Positions 17,244 through 25,165 of a stretch of 64,000 nt of DNA are shown here, piece after piece. The notes under the pieces were generated by a model, which made no database searches, was not told the origin of the DNA, and saw nothing but the letters and a program-made list of their open reading frames with translations. How positions within the stretch are numbered: the first letter of the stretch is position 1; every line of letters begins with the position of its first letter. The stretch covers positions 1 through 64,000 of the forward strand of contig JAUYMY010000024.1 of NCBI GenBank assembly GCA_030699385.1, written 5' to 3'. A program made the position numbers and the translations under genes. Source of the stretch: Methylobacter sp. Its GTDB lineage: Bacteria; Pseudomonadota; Gammaproteobacteria; Methylococcales; Methylomonadaceae.

Positions 17244-17939
17244 TTATTTCTCGGAAATGGCCTTAATATCTTCCGATGTAATGCTGCCGTTGTGCAACGC
17301 GCTAGCGACCAGTGCCTGATGAATGCCTGCTTCATCCAGAGCCATTAAATCCTGTTTATTTCTTATCCCACCTGCGGCAATAAAATTTTTGTCGGGATAT
17401 TGCCTGCAGAATTCAGTCAACTTGGCCAAATCTGGCCCGAGATGACTACCCACGCGCTCCAAAGTCATAATGATGATATTTTCCGGCCAAAAAGAGCAAT
17501 CAGAAAATAAATTATCTGCACCCAGCGCCGCCGAATTTGCATAATCCAATGACAAAATAAAATTGTTTTTATAGGCTTTTATTTCTGCAAGCGTTTCATT
17601 TTGATACGATTCGCTGCCCAAAACGGGTAGGGCATTATCAGGGAATTGGCTACTTTGATGATATTTTTGATGCCCCCTGTCTAGCCAAAAAGTGTTGTCC
17701 GGGAAACGCCTTAACATCTCAATGATTAAATCGTTATGGTTGCCTTGTTGGGTAATGGCATTTAAATCTGCAATATAAAAAGTATCGAATGGATAAATCC
17801 CCAAAAACGCCTCAATAACCCGGCCAATATCGGATGACGGACACAAGTCGGAATTAATGGCTTGGTAGTGCTGGCGATTGCCTTGTTTGGCGTGAACGAC
17901 GACACCGTTTTTTAAATCAATGACCGGGATTATTTTCAT
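17244..17939 (-). CDS. HisA/HisF-like barrel protein of the H4MPT cluster
   Basis: A 231-residue TIM-barrel protein related to HisA: MKIIPVIDLKNGVVVHAKQG at the start (the Asp8-like catalytic position in VIDLK), FYIADLNAI, and the phosphate-binding AAGGIRNKQDL and ALVASALHNG near the end. The true histidine genes of this window lie far away at 58-63 kb, and HisA-like paralogues recur in bacterial H4MPT/methanofuran clusters, so I favour a C1-cofactor role. The reaction is unknown. It is transcribed towards fae and away from the MfnD-like gene, whose start is about 60 bases away; the two share a short divergent promoter space. Confidence 0.8.
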   Translation of the reverse strand: MKIIPVIDLKNGVVVHAKQGNRQHYQAINSDLCPSSDIGRVIEAFLGIYPFDTFYIADLNAITQQGNHNDLIIEMLRRFPDNTFWLDRGHQKYHQSSQFPDNALPVLGSESYQNETLAEIKAYKNNFILSLDYANSAALGADNLFSDCSFWPENIIIMTLERVGSHLGPDLAKLTEFCRQYPDKNFIAAGGIRNKQDLMALDEAGIHQALVASALHNGSITSEDIKAISEK

Positions 17940-18000
17940 GAAGCCTGAATGACGGGTGATACAATACGGCGTTTTATTTTATCGCTATTGATTGAGTATT

Positions 18001-18990
18001 GTGAAAATTTTGTTGTTTGAATATATCACTGGCGGCGGTTTTAATAAGCAGGCATTACCGGGTTCTCTGGCCTCTGAAGGGCGGTTGATGCTCAATGCCT
18101 TGCTCGATAATTTGAGACGGTTAAACCATCTCGACATCACGCTCATGCTGGATTGGCGGCTTCATGATGCCATCAATACAACTGGTTTAACTACAATTAT
18201 CATCAATCTCGAACACGACATTTCCGATACCTTTAGCCAATGTGTCAAACAAGCCGATGCGGTCTGGCCGGTAGCGCCGGAATTTGACGGGATCTTGCAG
18301 TCGCTGTGCCAAATCGTTGGATTATCAGGCAAAACACTACTGACTTCGCCCGCCGCCGCCGTTGCCATTGCCGGTAATAAATTCAAAACTTATAAATTGC
18401 TCAAGCAGCATCATATTAATGTTGTGCCCACCCGCCTGTTTGAAAACAACTATGTTCCTGGCGAATGGATGGTCAAACTCCTGGATGGGGTAGGCTGTGC
18501 CGATAGTTACGTCATAACAGGCCGCGAAGAGTTTGAGCAAATGGCTGCACACAGCGGCCAATATATCATTCAGCCGCACCTTCAAGGCGATAAAACCAGT
18601 TTGTCGTGTTTATTCAAGCAAGGTCGCGCCTGGCTGATGTGTGCCAACTTGCAGTATTTTGATGTCATCGACCGGCAATATCACTTAGCAGAAATCGTGG
18701 TTAATCACCACGCCGACTTTGGCGTTTATCAATCATTAATTGATGACATAGCCTGCGCCTTACCTGAATTATGGGGCTACGTCGGCATTGATTTGATAGA
18801 AACTGCCGGTCAGATACAAGTGCTGGAAATAAATCCGCGCTTGACAACTTCATTTACCGGCATTTACGCGGCTTTAGGCATCAATATAGCCGAACTTGTG
18901 TTGCAATTAGCGCAGGGTGAACCGATATTCAAACCCTCCCGCAACAAAGCCGTCAGCATTCAAATACAACAGGAAACTCATGCAAACTAA
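18001..18990 (+). CDS. ATP-grasp ligase, MfnD-like (methanofuran biosynthesis)
   Basis: A 329-residue protein. The start is taken as GTG 18001, giving MKILLFEYITGGGFN, the usual N-terminus of this ATP-grasp family; TTG 17992 is in frame. ATP-grasp signatures: EWMVKLLDGVGCADSYVI (about 157-174), FIIQPH-like YIIQPHLQGDKTSLSC, and the metal site IQVLEINPRLTTSFTGIY. Archaeal MfnD joins glutamate to tyramine in methanofuran synthesis; the methylofuran described from a methylotroph has tyrosine in place of tyramine, so the substrate here may differ. It overlaps the next gene by 11 bases, which is an MfnF-like protein, supporting the pathway call. Confidence 0.75.
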   Translation: MKILLFEYITGGGFNKQALPGSLASEGRLMLNALLDNLRRLNHLDITLMLDWRLHDAINTTGLTTIIINLEHDISDTFSQCVKQADAVWPVAPEFDGILQSLCQIVGLSGKTLLTSPAAAVAIAGNKFKTYKLLKQHHINVVPTRLFENNYVPGEWMVKLLDGVGCADSYVITGREEFEQMAAHSGQYIIQPHLQGDKTSLSCLFKQGRAWLMCANLQYFDVIDRQYHLAEIVVNHHADFGVYQSLIDDIACALPELWGYVGIDLIETAGQIQVLEINPRLTTSFTGIYAALGINIAELVLQLAQGEPIFKPSRNKAVSIQIQQETHAN

Positions 18991-20035
18991 CATCATCGGC
19001 TGGGACATCGGCGGTGCCCATGTCAAGGCGGCTGTCATCGCCGACGGGGAAATTGTCGCCGTTTATCAGCAGCCGTGTCCGTTATGGAAAGGGCTGGATC
19101 AACTGACGCAGGCGGTCAATGCCATTATGCAAAAACTGGACGGCTCACATTATCGCCACGCAGTGACCATGACCGGTGAGCTGGTTGATTTGTTCGATAA
19201 CCGCGATGAGGGCGTCAAACAAATTGTTCAGGCGATGACTAAGTTATTGCCGGGAACTGAAATCCTGATTTTTGCCGGTCAACACGGCTTGTTAAAACCG
19301 GCGCAAATTGAAGATTGGCATTACCCGCTGATTGCCTCCGCCAACTGGCTGGCTAGCGCCTCGTTTGCTGCACAAAAAGTTGGCGACGGGCTGTTTGTCG
19401 ATTGCGGTAGTACCACCACCGATATATTGTTGCTTAATGATGGGCAAGTGCTGGCCGAAGGCTACACCGATTACCAGCGCTTAATTTCGGAAGAATTGAT
19501 TTACACCGGCATCGTCAGAACCGCAGTCATGGCTGTTGCGCAAACAGCCCAAGATCAGGGCAAAAAAATTGGCCTGATGGCCGAGTATTTCGCCACCATG
19601 GCCGATGTTTACCGCGTCACCGGCGAACTCAACGAAGCTTATGACCAAACCGATAGCGCCGATGGCGCGGAAAAAACGCAATTGGCCAGCGCCAGACGTT
19701 TATCGCGCATGATAGGCTGTGATTTTTCCCCCAATGAACTGCCGCGCTGGCGGCAATTTGCCGCTTATATTCGCACTCAGCAGATACAGCAGATACAGCG
19801 CGGCTGCGAAGCCCGGCTATTCCGACATAACCTTCCCGCAAACAGTCCATTAATCGGTGCCGGGGTAGGGCGCTTCCTCGTTAAACACATTGCGCTGAAT
19901 TTGGCGCGCCCTTATCTGGATTTTTCTGCTTTGTTTCCGGCAACGGCCATTCATTCAGAGCTGACCGTCGCCGATTGCGCACCCGCAGCAGCGGTGGCTT
20001 ATTTAACTACTCAGTTCTCTATTAAAAACAATTAA
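18980..20035 (+). CDS. MfnF-like methanofuran biosynthesis protein (hydantoinase A/ASKHA fold)
   Basis: A 351-residue protein of the H4MPT-linked C1-transfer family related to hydantoinase/oxoprolinase. The start ATG 18980 (AGGAAACTC just before) gives MQTNIIGWDIGGAHVKAAVI, a DxGG(A/T)-type phosphate loop; a second nucleotide loop is VDCGSTTTDILLL (about 139-151). Archaeal MfnF couples the furan phosphate and glutamyl-tyramine halves of methanofuran, and this family is its bacterial counterpart. It overlaps the MfnD-like gene by 11 bases, implying translational coupling. Its last codons (LTTQFSIKNN) fall inside the start of a dispersed repeat, so the C-terminus may be repeat-derived. Confidence 0.82.
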   Translation: MQTNIIGWDIGGAHVKAAVIADGEIVAVYQQPCPLWKGLDQLTQAVNAIMQKLDGSHYRHAVTMTGELVDLFDNRDEGVKQIVQAMTKLLPGTEILIFAGQHGLLKPAQIEDWHYPLIASANWLASASFAAQKVGDGLFVDCGSTTTDILLLNDGQVLAEGYTDYQRLISEELIYTGIVRTAVMAVAQTAQDQGKKIGLMAEYFATMADVYRVTGELNEAYDQTDSADGAEKTQLASARRLSRMIGCDFSPNELPRWRQFAAYIRTQQIQQIQRGCEARLFRHNLPANSPLIGAGVGRFLVKHIALNLARPYLDFSALFPATAIHSELTVADCAPAAAVAYLTTQFSIKNN

Positions 20036-20144
20036 ATAGAACACGGACAACACAGATAAGACTGATTTACACGGGTTTTTAAAATAGGCTGCGTTTTATT
20101 AAATCAGCGATTATCCGGTTCATCCGTGCCATCCGTGTCCTATT
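20004..20144. repeat. dispersed palindromic repeat, AAATAGAACACGGA family, overlapping a gene end
   Basis: TAACTACTCAG at 20004 and AATAGAACACGGA at 20035-20047 match the element at 7503; the right arm TCCGTGTCCTATT at 20132-20144 is complementary with one mismatch. The left 32 bases are coding sequence of the MfnF-like gene. Confidence 0.75.
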
Positions 20145-20181
20145 AAACGAACAAAAAAATGCCGCGCAATAACAATATCGA

Positions 20182-20209
20182 TTCGATATTTTATAGCTCA
20201 TGTTAGAAT
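20182..20209 (+). promoter_or_regulatory. possible promoter of the MarR-type gene
   Basis: TTCGAT (20182-20187), 16 bases, then TAGAAT (20204-20209) preceded by TGT, an extended -10. The adjacent ATCGATTCGAT is palindromic and could be an operator. Sequence-based only. Confidence 0.4.
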
Positions 20210-20237
20210 GTGCTTTTTTGTCAACATTAATAAATGA

Positions 20238-20807
20238 ATGTTTACAGGCTCTATGGAAAAAGTTGATGTATTTGATCTTATCGAGAGGATGTCCGCGCTG
20301 ATAAGGTCTGAAGAACGTAAAAAATGCACCGAACTAGGCTTGCAGCCGGTTCATTTACAGGTGATGGATTATTTATCCCGTTGCAACCGCTACAGCGACA
20401 CCCCGGCAGCACTGACCAATTATCTGGGCATGACTCGCGGTACCGTTTCCCAAACCTTGCAGCTGCTGGAAAAAAAAGGCTACATAAAAAAAACCACCGA
20501 TGTCAATGATCGGCGCATGGTGCATCTGAGCTTGTTGGCCGAAGGCGAAGCGCTATTGATCAAGGCACGCCCGACCGATTTATACAGCCAAGCTTCGACC
20601 ATATTTAATGAAAACGATAGCGAAGAAAATGTCTTCGTGAACGCGCTGACCGCATTGCAAAAAGCCAACAAATCGCAATCATTCGGGCTGTGTAAAACCT
20701 GCAAATATTTCACCACAACGCCGGACGGTTTTATTTGCGGCTTAACGACAGAACAACTTAGTCAGCTTGATAGCGAAAAAATATGCCAGGAGCATACAGT
20801 CGGCTGA
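20238..20807 (+). CDS. MarR-type regulator with a C-terminal four-cysteine motif
   Basis: Up to 189 residues (ATG 20253, giving MEKVDVFDLIERM, is an alternative start). Residues about 35-115 form a MarR winged helix: LQPVHLQVMDYLSR, AALTNYLGMTRGTVSQTLQLLEKKGYI as recognition helix, and the wing KTTDVNDRRMVHLSL. The C-terminal 40 residues are unusual for MarR and carry four cysteines, C152-x2-C155-x11-C167-x15-C183, suitable for zinc or an Fe-S cluster. It lies between the MfnF-like gene and the HI0933-type flavoprotein within the C1-cofactor cluster. It may sense redox, metal or formaldehyde stress; this is inference. The target genes are not known. Confidence 0.8.
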   Translation: MFTGSMEKVDVFDLIERMSALIRSEERKKCTELGLQPVHLQVMDYLSRCNRYSDTPAALTNYLGMTRGTVSQTLQLLEKKGYIKKTTDVNDRRMVHLSLLAEGEALLIKARPTDLYSQASTIFNENDSEENVFVNALTALQKANKSQSFGLCKTCKYFTTTPDGFICGLTTEQLSQLDSEKICQEHTVG

Positions 20808-20845
20808 TAGATTGTAGTGTCTACTCGATCTAAAAATATTTTATT

Positions 20846-20855
20846 CACCACGAAG
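20846..20855 (+). repeat. CACCACGAAG half-element, left copy
   Basis: TTATTCACCACGAAGAATGAAATTT around this site is an almost exact inverted copy of the sequence around 23483-23492. The two flank a 2.6-kb segment with the flavoprotein, MfnB and DUF447 genes. Confidence 0.6.
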
Positions 20856-20891
20856 AATGAAATTTCGTGTTTCATTAATGAGAAGTTATGT

Positions 20892-22070
20892 ATGACTGAG
20901 CCAGACGTCATTATTATCGGCGCTGGCGCATCCGGGCTGATGTGCGCCATCGAAGCGGGCAAACGCGGGCGCAAAGTGCTGGTGCTGGATCATGCCAACA
21001 AGGCGGGAAAAAAAATCCTGATGTCCGGCGGTGGGCGCTGCAATTTCACCAATTATTCGATAGCGCCGGAAAACTATATTTCCAGCAACCCGCATTTTTG
21101 CAAATCGGCGCTGAGCCGTTATAGCCAGTGGGATTTTCTGGCTTTAATCGGGCGCTATCAAATCCCCTTCCATGAGCGCGATCACGGGCAGTTGTTTTGC
21201 GATGACAGCGCCAAAGATATTCTCGACTTGTTATTGGCCGAATGCGCCAAGGCTGGCGTGCTTATACGTTTGAACTCCGGCATCGCCTCGGTTGCGCGTT
21301 TAGCTGATAAATTCCAGGTGAACACTGACAACGGCAGTTTTACCGCTCAATCATTAGTCGTGGCGACCGGCGGCTTATCGATACCCAAAATGGGCGCGAC
21401 GCCGCTGGGCTATAAAATCGCCGAGCAATTTGGCATTGCTGTGCTGCCGACCTGCGCCGCTCTGGTGCCGTTGACCTTGCAGCCGGGAGACAAAGAAAAA
21501 TTCTCCGCGTTATCGGGCATTGCCGTGCCTTGCGAGGTCAGCAATCAACGCCAGAGTTTTCGTGAAAATGTGCTGTTCACCCATCGCGGTTTGAGCGGCC
21601 CGGCGATTTTGCAGATTTCATCGTATTGGCGAGCCGGCGAGGCGGTTACGATTAATTTATTGCCGCAGCTGGATTTGGCGGCAGAGTTAAAAACGAAGCG
21701 CGGGCAAAAGCTTAAAAACAAGCTGAAAGCGGTGTTGGAGGCTTATTTGCCCAAACGCTTAATCAGCAGTTTTATTGCCGAAGAACTGCTGGAATTGTCG
21801 TTGCAGGATGTGTCCGACAAACAGCTTCAGCAGGTGGCCGAACGCTTGCAGCAGTGGACGCTGAAACCGAACGGCACTGAAGGTTACCGCACTGCCGAAG
21901 TGACGGCCGGTGGTGTTGATTGTGACGCGATTTCGTCCAAAACCATGGAAAGCAAACAGGTGCCGGGGCTTTATTTTATCGGTGAAGTGCTCGACGTGAC
22001 CGGTTGGCTGGGCGGCTATAATTTTCAGTGGGCGTGGTCATCGGCCTGGTGTGCGGGGCAATATTGCTGA
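20892..22070 (+). CDS. HI0933-family FAD-dependent oxidoreductase
   Basis: A 392-residue flavoprotein of the YhiN/HI0933 family. The start ATG 20892 gives MTEPDVIIIGAGASGLMCAIEAG, the FAD-binding dinucleotide fold; the open frame begins further left at 20817 but the extra residues are encoded by repeat DNA. Other family marks: MSGGGRCNFTNY (about 46-57), VVATGGLSIPKMGATPLGY, LFTHRGLSGPAIL, and the C-terminal AEVTAGGVDCDAI and GLYFIGEVLDVTGWLGGYNFQWAW. The substrate of this widespread family is not established. Its last 46 bases overlap the convergent mfnB gene. A role in C1 cofactor metabolism is only suggested by position. Confidence 0.88.
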   Translation: MTEPDVIIIGAGASGLMCAIEAGKRGRKVLVLDHANKAGKKILMSGGGRCNFTNYSIAPENYISSNPHFCKSALSRYSQWDFLALIGRYQIPFHERDHGQLFCDDSAKDILDLLLAECAKAGVLIRLNSGIASVARLADKFQVNTDNGSFTAQSLVVATGGLSIPKMGATPLGYKIAEQFGIAVLPTCAALVPLTLQPGDKEKFSALSGIAVPCEVSNQRQSFRENVLFTHRGLSGPAILQISSYWRAGEAVTINLLPQLDLAAELKTKRGQKLKNKLKAVLEAYLPKRLISSFIAEELLELSLQDVSDKQLQQVAERLQQWTLKPNGTEGYRTAEVTAGGVDCDAISSKTMESKQVPGLYFIGEVLDVTGWLGGYNFQWAWSSAWCAGQYC

Positions 22071-22756
22071 GATGACTGTGAAATCTGATCGATAGCCTGT
22101 TTTATTTGCCTCATTGCCGACCTATCCAATTGCGCTGTTCGGTTGTGTTGCCGACATAACGCGCCCCTGAAGCCCAGGTAATCAGGCTGGTAGGCCATGA
22201 GTTCGGCTATGTCTTCTCGTCTGAGTGAACCGGCCAGTCCACACAGCAGGTTGCGCTCTCTGGCAAGTTGGACAAATTGCGCTAGCGCGGTTTTTGTCAT
22301 GATTTGGGTTAAGGAGCCGCAGCCTTTGTTCATGGTATCGAGCATCACGCCTTTGAAACCGGCGTTTTTTAAGTTATCTATGACGGAAAAATCCGGTTGG
22401 CTATCGGCAAATAAGACCGCGATTAAGGCCATCGATGGCGGCAATGTCGCCAGTTTTTCCAATGTTCCCGGCCAGTCGCCGCCGGGGAAAAAGCCGATTT
22501 TGACATAATCGACGCCGGTTGCGGCCATGGCTGTTACGGCTTGGAACACAAGTTCCGGCTGCATCGGCAGGTCGCCCACAGTGGCGCTGACCGGGCAGCG
22601 GCCATTAATTTCATTAACAATGGTTCTGACCAGATCAATTTCCAAAGCGCCCAAAGCGCCTAATGCCGGTTGTTTCAGGTCGATAATGTCGACATTCGCG
22701 CTTAATGCCTGCAAGGCTTCTGCCACGCTGTTGACGCTGGCGAGCATTCCGGTCAT
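22025..22756 (-). CDS. mfnB: (5-formylfuran-3-yl)methyl phosphate synthase, methanofuran biosynthesis
   Basis: A 243-residue TIM-barrel enzyme that makes the furan ring precursor of methanofuran from two glyceraldehyde 3-phosphates. The catalytic lysines of the family are recognisable: VDIIDLKQPALGALGAL (Schiff-base Lys28), DYVKIGFFPGGDW and MLDTMNKGCGSL; the phosphate-binding GLAGSLRREDI follows. The start ATG 22756 overlaps the DUF447 stop (ATGA), so the two are co-translated. The last residues (YCPAHQADDHAH) are encoded opposite the end of the flavoprotein gene, a 46-base convergent overlap. With the MfnD- and MfnF-like genes this marks a methanofuran biosynthesis set. Confidence 0.9.
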   Translation of the reverse strand: MTGMLASVNSVAEALQALSANVDIIDLKQPALGALGALEIDLVRTIVNEINGRCPVSATVGDLPMQPELVFQAVTAMAATGVDYVKIGFFPGGDWPGTLEKLATLPPSMALIAVLFADSQPDFSVIDNLKNAGFKGVMLDTMNKGCGSLTQIMTKTALAQFVQLARERNLLCGLAGSLRREDIAELMAYQPDYLGFRGALCRQHNRTAQLDRSAMRQIKQAIDQISQSSQQYCPAHQADDHAH

Positions 22757-23322
22757 GCCTGGGCCTCCAAGTGCTTTTCAATAACGGCCATCAACCAACT
22801 CCAAGCTTCCAGTTCCCGTTCTCCGGCAGTTTTTTCCACGCCGATACGCAAATAGTCGATTTCAGTTTGTACTTTTTCTGGCGGCAACCGATCTAAGCGG
22901 CTGATTAAAATCGCCGCTTCCAGCACCGAATATTGGGCGCGGTTAAAGCCTGCAAAGGGCGCATGATTGGCGCTATGCACGGCTTTGCAGAATAATTTGG
23001 GTCGGGTATCATCCTCTTCAATTCGGATTAATTCGACTTCGGTATGCGCCAACGCGCAGGCCAGCACTTGACCATTGATTTTTTCCGCCGGTTTTAACGG
23101 CCAATCGCGCCGTCCGGTCAGACAGCCGGCAAATACGCGCACATCGTCACAATAGTTTATGACGGCAGTTTTGCTGTCCAGCAGATTATTCAACGTGGTC
23201 GAAGGCCGGAATGGCAGAATAATGAATTCGTCTTGTGATCCAGAGGGTATGTGTATGCCCATCGGCGCGATATGTGCCGATCCTGAGCTGTTTTGGGTGG
23301 TGACGATGGTTTCTTGGATCAT
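22753..23322 (-). CDS. DUF447 family protein (flavin-reductase-like split barrel)
   Basis: A 189-residue protein. The start is ATG 23322, giving MIQETIVTTQNSSGSAHIAPMGIHI, the standard family N-terminus (ET.VTT....G..HIAPMG); the open frame runs 43 codons further upstream into hydrophobic residues encoded by intergenic DNA. Other conserved stretches: ILPFRPSTTLNNLL, AVINYCDDVRVFAGCLTGR and ILISRLDRLP. DUF447 proteins are found in methanogens and methylotrophs in C1-cofactor clusters and resemble flavin-binding split barrels; the reaction is unknown. It overlaps mfnB by four bases, which suggests a neighbouring step in methanofuran synthesis. Confidence 0.8.
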   Translation of the reverse strand: MIQETIVTTQNSSGSAHIAPMGIHIPSGSQDEFIILPFRPSTTLNNLLDSKTAVINYCDDVRVFAGCLTGRRDWPLKPAEKINGQVLACALAHTEVELIRIEEDDTRPKLFCKAVHSANHAPFAGFNRAQYSVLEAAILISRLDRLPPEKVQTEIDYLRIGVEKTAGERELEAWSWLMAVIEKHLEAQA

Positions 23323-23482
23323 TGGTAATTTTATTAAAAAAACAGGTAAATAAAAAATGATTACCATAAAGGTAAGAAGGAAAAAACTTCGTGTCTCGGC
23401 CATTGCTCCTGTATCCGCACAGTTGTTGGTGAATAAAAATCTTTTAATCATCTGTTTAGTAGCAGGTGTAACAAATTTTATT

Positions 23483-23492
23483 CTTCGTGGTG
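23483..23492 (-). repeat. CACCACGAAG half-element, right copy (inverted)
   Basis: CTTCGTGGTG, within AAATTTTATTCTTCGTGGTG, is the inverted partner of the site at 20846. Confidence 0.6.
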
Positions 23493-23568
23493 ATAATATT
23501 TTTATTTGTAATTAATGAGAATATAGGTATTTGGTAAATAAAAAACTTCACTTGACTAAGGAAAAATT

Positions 23569-23832
23569 ATGAGTATTTCTCATGTATTCGACACTTATGC
23601 AAAAACCGCACAAAACAAAACGCTGCATTTTAATGTCGTGTTAAATGAACAAGATCAGCAAAAGGCCTTAGCTTACGCTAAACATTGGTTAGCAAGTATT
23701 GGCCTTGATAATGCCGAGGTTACTCCAGAAAACTGCTATTTCTACCATAGCATCGAAGCACCCGCCGCCTTAAGTGTCGATATTGAACGACAAGGTTATG
23801 CTATTTATAAGATGGAAGGGTGCCCAAAATAA
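23569..23832 (+). CDS. DUF2024 family small protein
   Basis: An 87-residue cytoplasmic protein. The pattern HVFDTYAKT, LHFNVVL, ALAYAKHWLASIGL, CYFYHSIEAP and DIERQGYAIYKMEGC matches the DUF2024 family, for which no function is established. AAGGA lies eight bases before ATG 23569. It is monocistronic between the DUF447 gene (divergent) and the H-NS-like gene (convergent). Confidence 0.75.
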   Translation: MSISHVFDTYAKTAQNKTLHFNVVLNEQDQQKALAYAKHWLASIGLDNAEVTPENCYFYHSIEAPAALSVDIERQGYAIYKMEGCPK

Positions 23833-23868
23833 ACCGTTGTTTAGATTTTTAATTCACAGGTCAGTTAA

Positions 23869-24192
23869 TTAATCCCTAATCAAAAAATCATCCTTGTTAT
23901 GACCTGCCTCAACCAGCGCTATTAACCATTTAGGCGTGATACCACGACCAGACCATGTTTGAAATTCATTATCTGGATGGCGATATTTTGCAGAAACCTT
24001 GGCCAATACTTTTGTGCTGACTTTATAAGTGTTGTCATAAATATCAACCGTTGCGCCAATAGAATCTGCCAGCGCTTTAATTTGTGCAATAACGTCTTTG
24101 TGTTTGTTACGTTGTATGATTTTTAATTGGGCTTGCGCGTCGGCAAGGAGTTGTTGCAATTCTTCGGGGGTTTTATTTTGAAAGTCAGTCAT
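23869..24192 (-). CDS. H-NS family DNA-binding protein
   Basis: A 107-residue nucleoid-associated protein. An N-terminal helical oligomerisation region (EELQQLLADAQAQLKIIQRNKHKDVIAQIKALADSIG, about 9-45, shown here in part) is followed by the short C-terminal DNA-binding domain KYRHPDNEFQTWSGRGITPKWL (about 69-90), the H-NS/BpH3 motif with the G-R-G minor-groove loop. Such proteins silence AT-rich DNA. The AT-rich patch at 44-47 kb is the kind of target they bind, though nothing here links the two directly. It starts at ATG 24192 and faces away from the thioredoxin-like gene. Confidence 0.88.
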   Translation of the reverse strand: MTDFQNKTPEELQQLLADAQAQLKIIQRNKHKDVIAQIKALADSIGATVDIYDNTYKVSTKVLAKVSAKYRHPDNEFQTWSGRGITPKWLIALVEAGHNKDDFLIRD

Positions 24193-24469
24193 TATTATGT
24201 TGTGTCGTTAATTAAAATTCAGTGATACTGCAAATAACTTACAGATTTTAATTTATTATCTTGGCGCTTGCCTAAATAATGAGTGTAACTATACCCGATT
24301 TTACTGTTTGATAAAACAAGTGTAACTCAACAAAAAAACACTAACGTTTAATATTGCTTGACTTTTACTCAAATGACGGCTAAGCAGATTTTGAAAAAAT
24401 CTGATGAAAAACAACACGAGAGACAATATACTTTAAGCTTAAATACCGTCCAACCATTTAAACGTAGCC

Positions 24470-25135
24470 ATGATCAAAGCAAAAATAGGTCAACAATCCC
24501 CGTTATTATCGCTATCTGCCTGGGTTCAAGGTAACGAAACCAATCTGGACCAACTATTAGGACAGGTTGTGCTAATTGAGGTATTCCAGGTCAATTGCCC
24601 CGGCTGTTTTTTATATTCATTGCCGCAAGCGACAGAATTGCACCGCAAATACGCGAGACAAGGTTTAACGGTATTAGGGGTCGCCACCGCTTTTGAGGAC
24701 TTTGATAAAAACAATCTGGACAATCTCATCCGTCTGGCTAAAAACGGCGAAGTGGTCGGCGAGACTTTGCGCGTGCTAAGCCTGCAAAACAAGTTAAAGG
24801 CCGACCATTTGCCCTATCGCATTCCATTCCCGTTAGCGATGGATCAATTAAACCCTGCTCAAAGCGGGATGGTTGATGAAGATGAGCTCGCTTACTTTAT
24901 CGAAAATCGTGTGCCCGCGTTTGAGCAATTGCCCAAAGCTCATCAACAAAGAATCCGGCTGCAGATAGAGCATTATATCCAGTCTCTTGATTATCGAGCA
25001 GAAACCTTTGAACGCTTCGGCTTGAAAGGCACACCTTCGCACATTCTGGTCGATAAACAAGGCGTGCTCAGGGATTGCTCATTTGGCGCAGTTCCGGATA
25101 TGGAAGTGCGAATACGGAATTTATTGCAAGATTGA
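24470..25135 (+). CDS. thioredoxin-fold protein with CPGC motif
   Basis: A 221-residue TlpA/peroxiredoxin-like protein. LGQVVLIEVFQVNCPGCFLYSLP places a CPGC redox pair at Cys43 and Cys46, and GLTVLGVATAFEDFDKNN and LKGTPSHILVDKQGVLRD (cis-Pro loop) complete the fold. A long insertion (about 95-170) is rich in charged helices. No signal peptide is visible, so it appears cytoplasmic. It stands alone after a 277-base space that holds no gene. The partner is unknown; a role as a thiol oxidoreductase is inferred from the motif. Confidence 0.8.
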   Translation: MIKAKIGQQSPLLSLSAWVQGNETNLDQLLGQVVLIEVFQVNCPGCFLYSLPQATELHRKYARQGLTVLGVATAFEDFDKNNLDNLIRLAKNGEVVGETLRVLSLQNKLKADHLPYRIPFPLAMDQLNPAQSGMVDEDELAYFIENRVPAFEQLPKAHQQRIRLQIEHYIQSLDYRAETFERFGLKGTPSHILVDKQGVLRDCSFGAVPDMEVRIRNLLQD

Positions 25136-25165
25136 TATGTTCGGCCCACTGAAGCGGCTTGTCGA

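Noticed and set aside
17244-17939. True histidine-pathway hisA
   Set aside because: It lies in the H4MPT cluster, far from the his genes, and diverges from typical HisA; a paralogue in cofactor synthesis fits better.
23323-23451. Membrane-like N-terminal extension of the DUF447 protein
   Set aside because: The hydrophobic stretch is read from AT-rich intergenic DNA; the family starts at MIQETIVTTQ.
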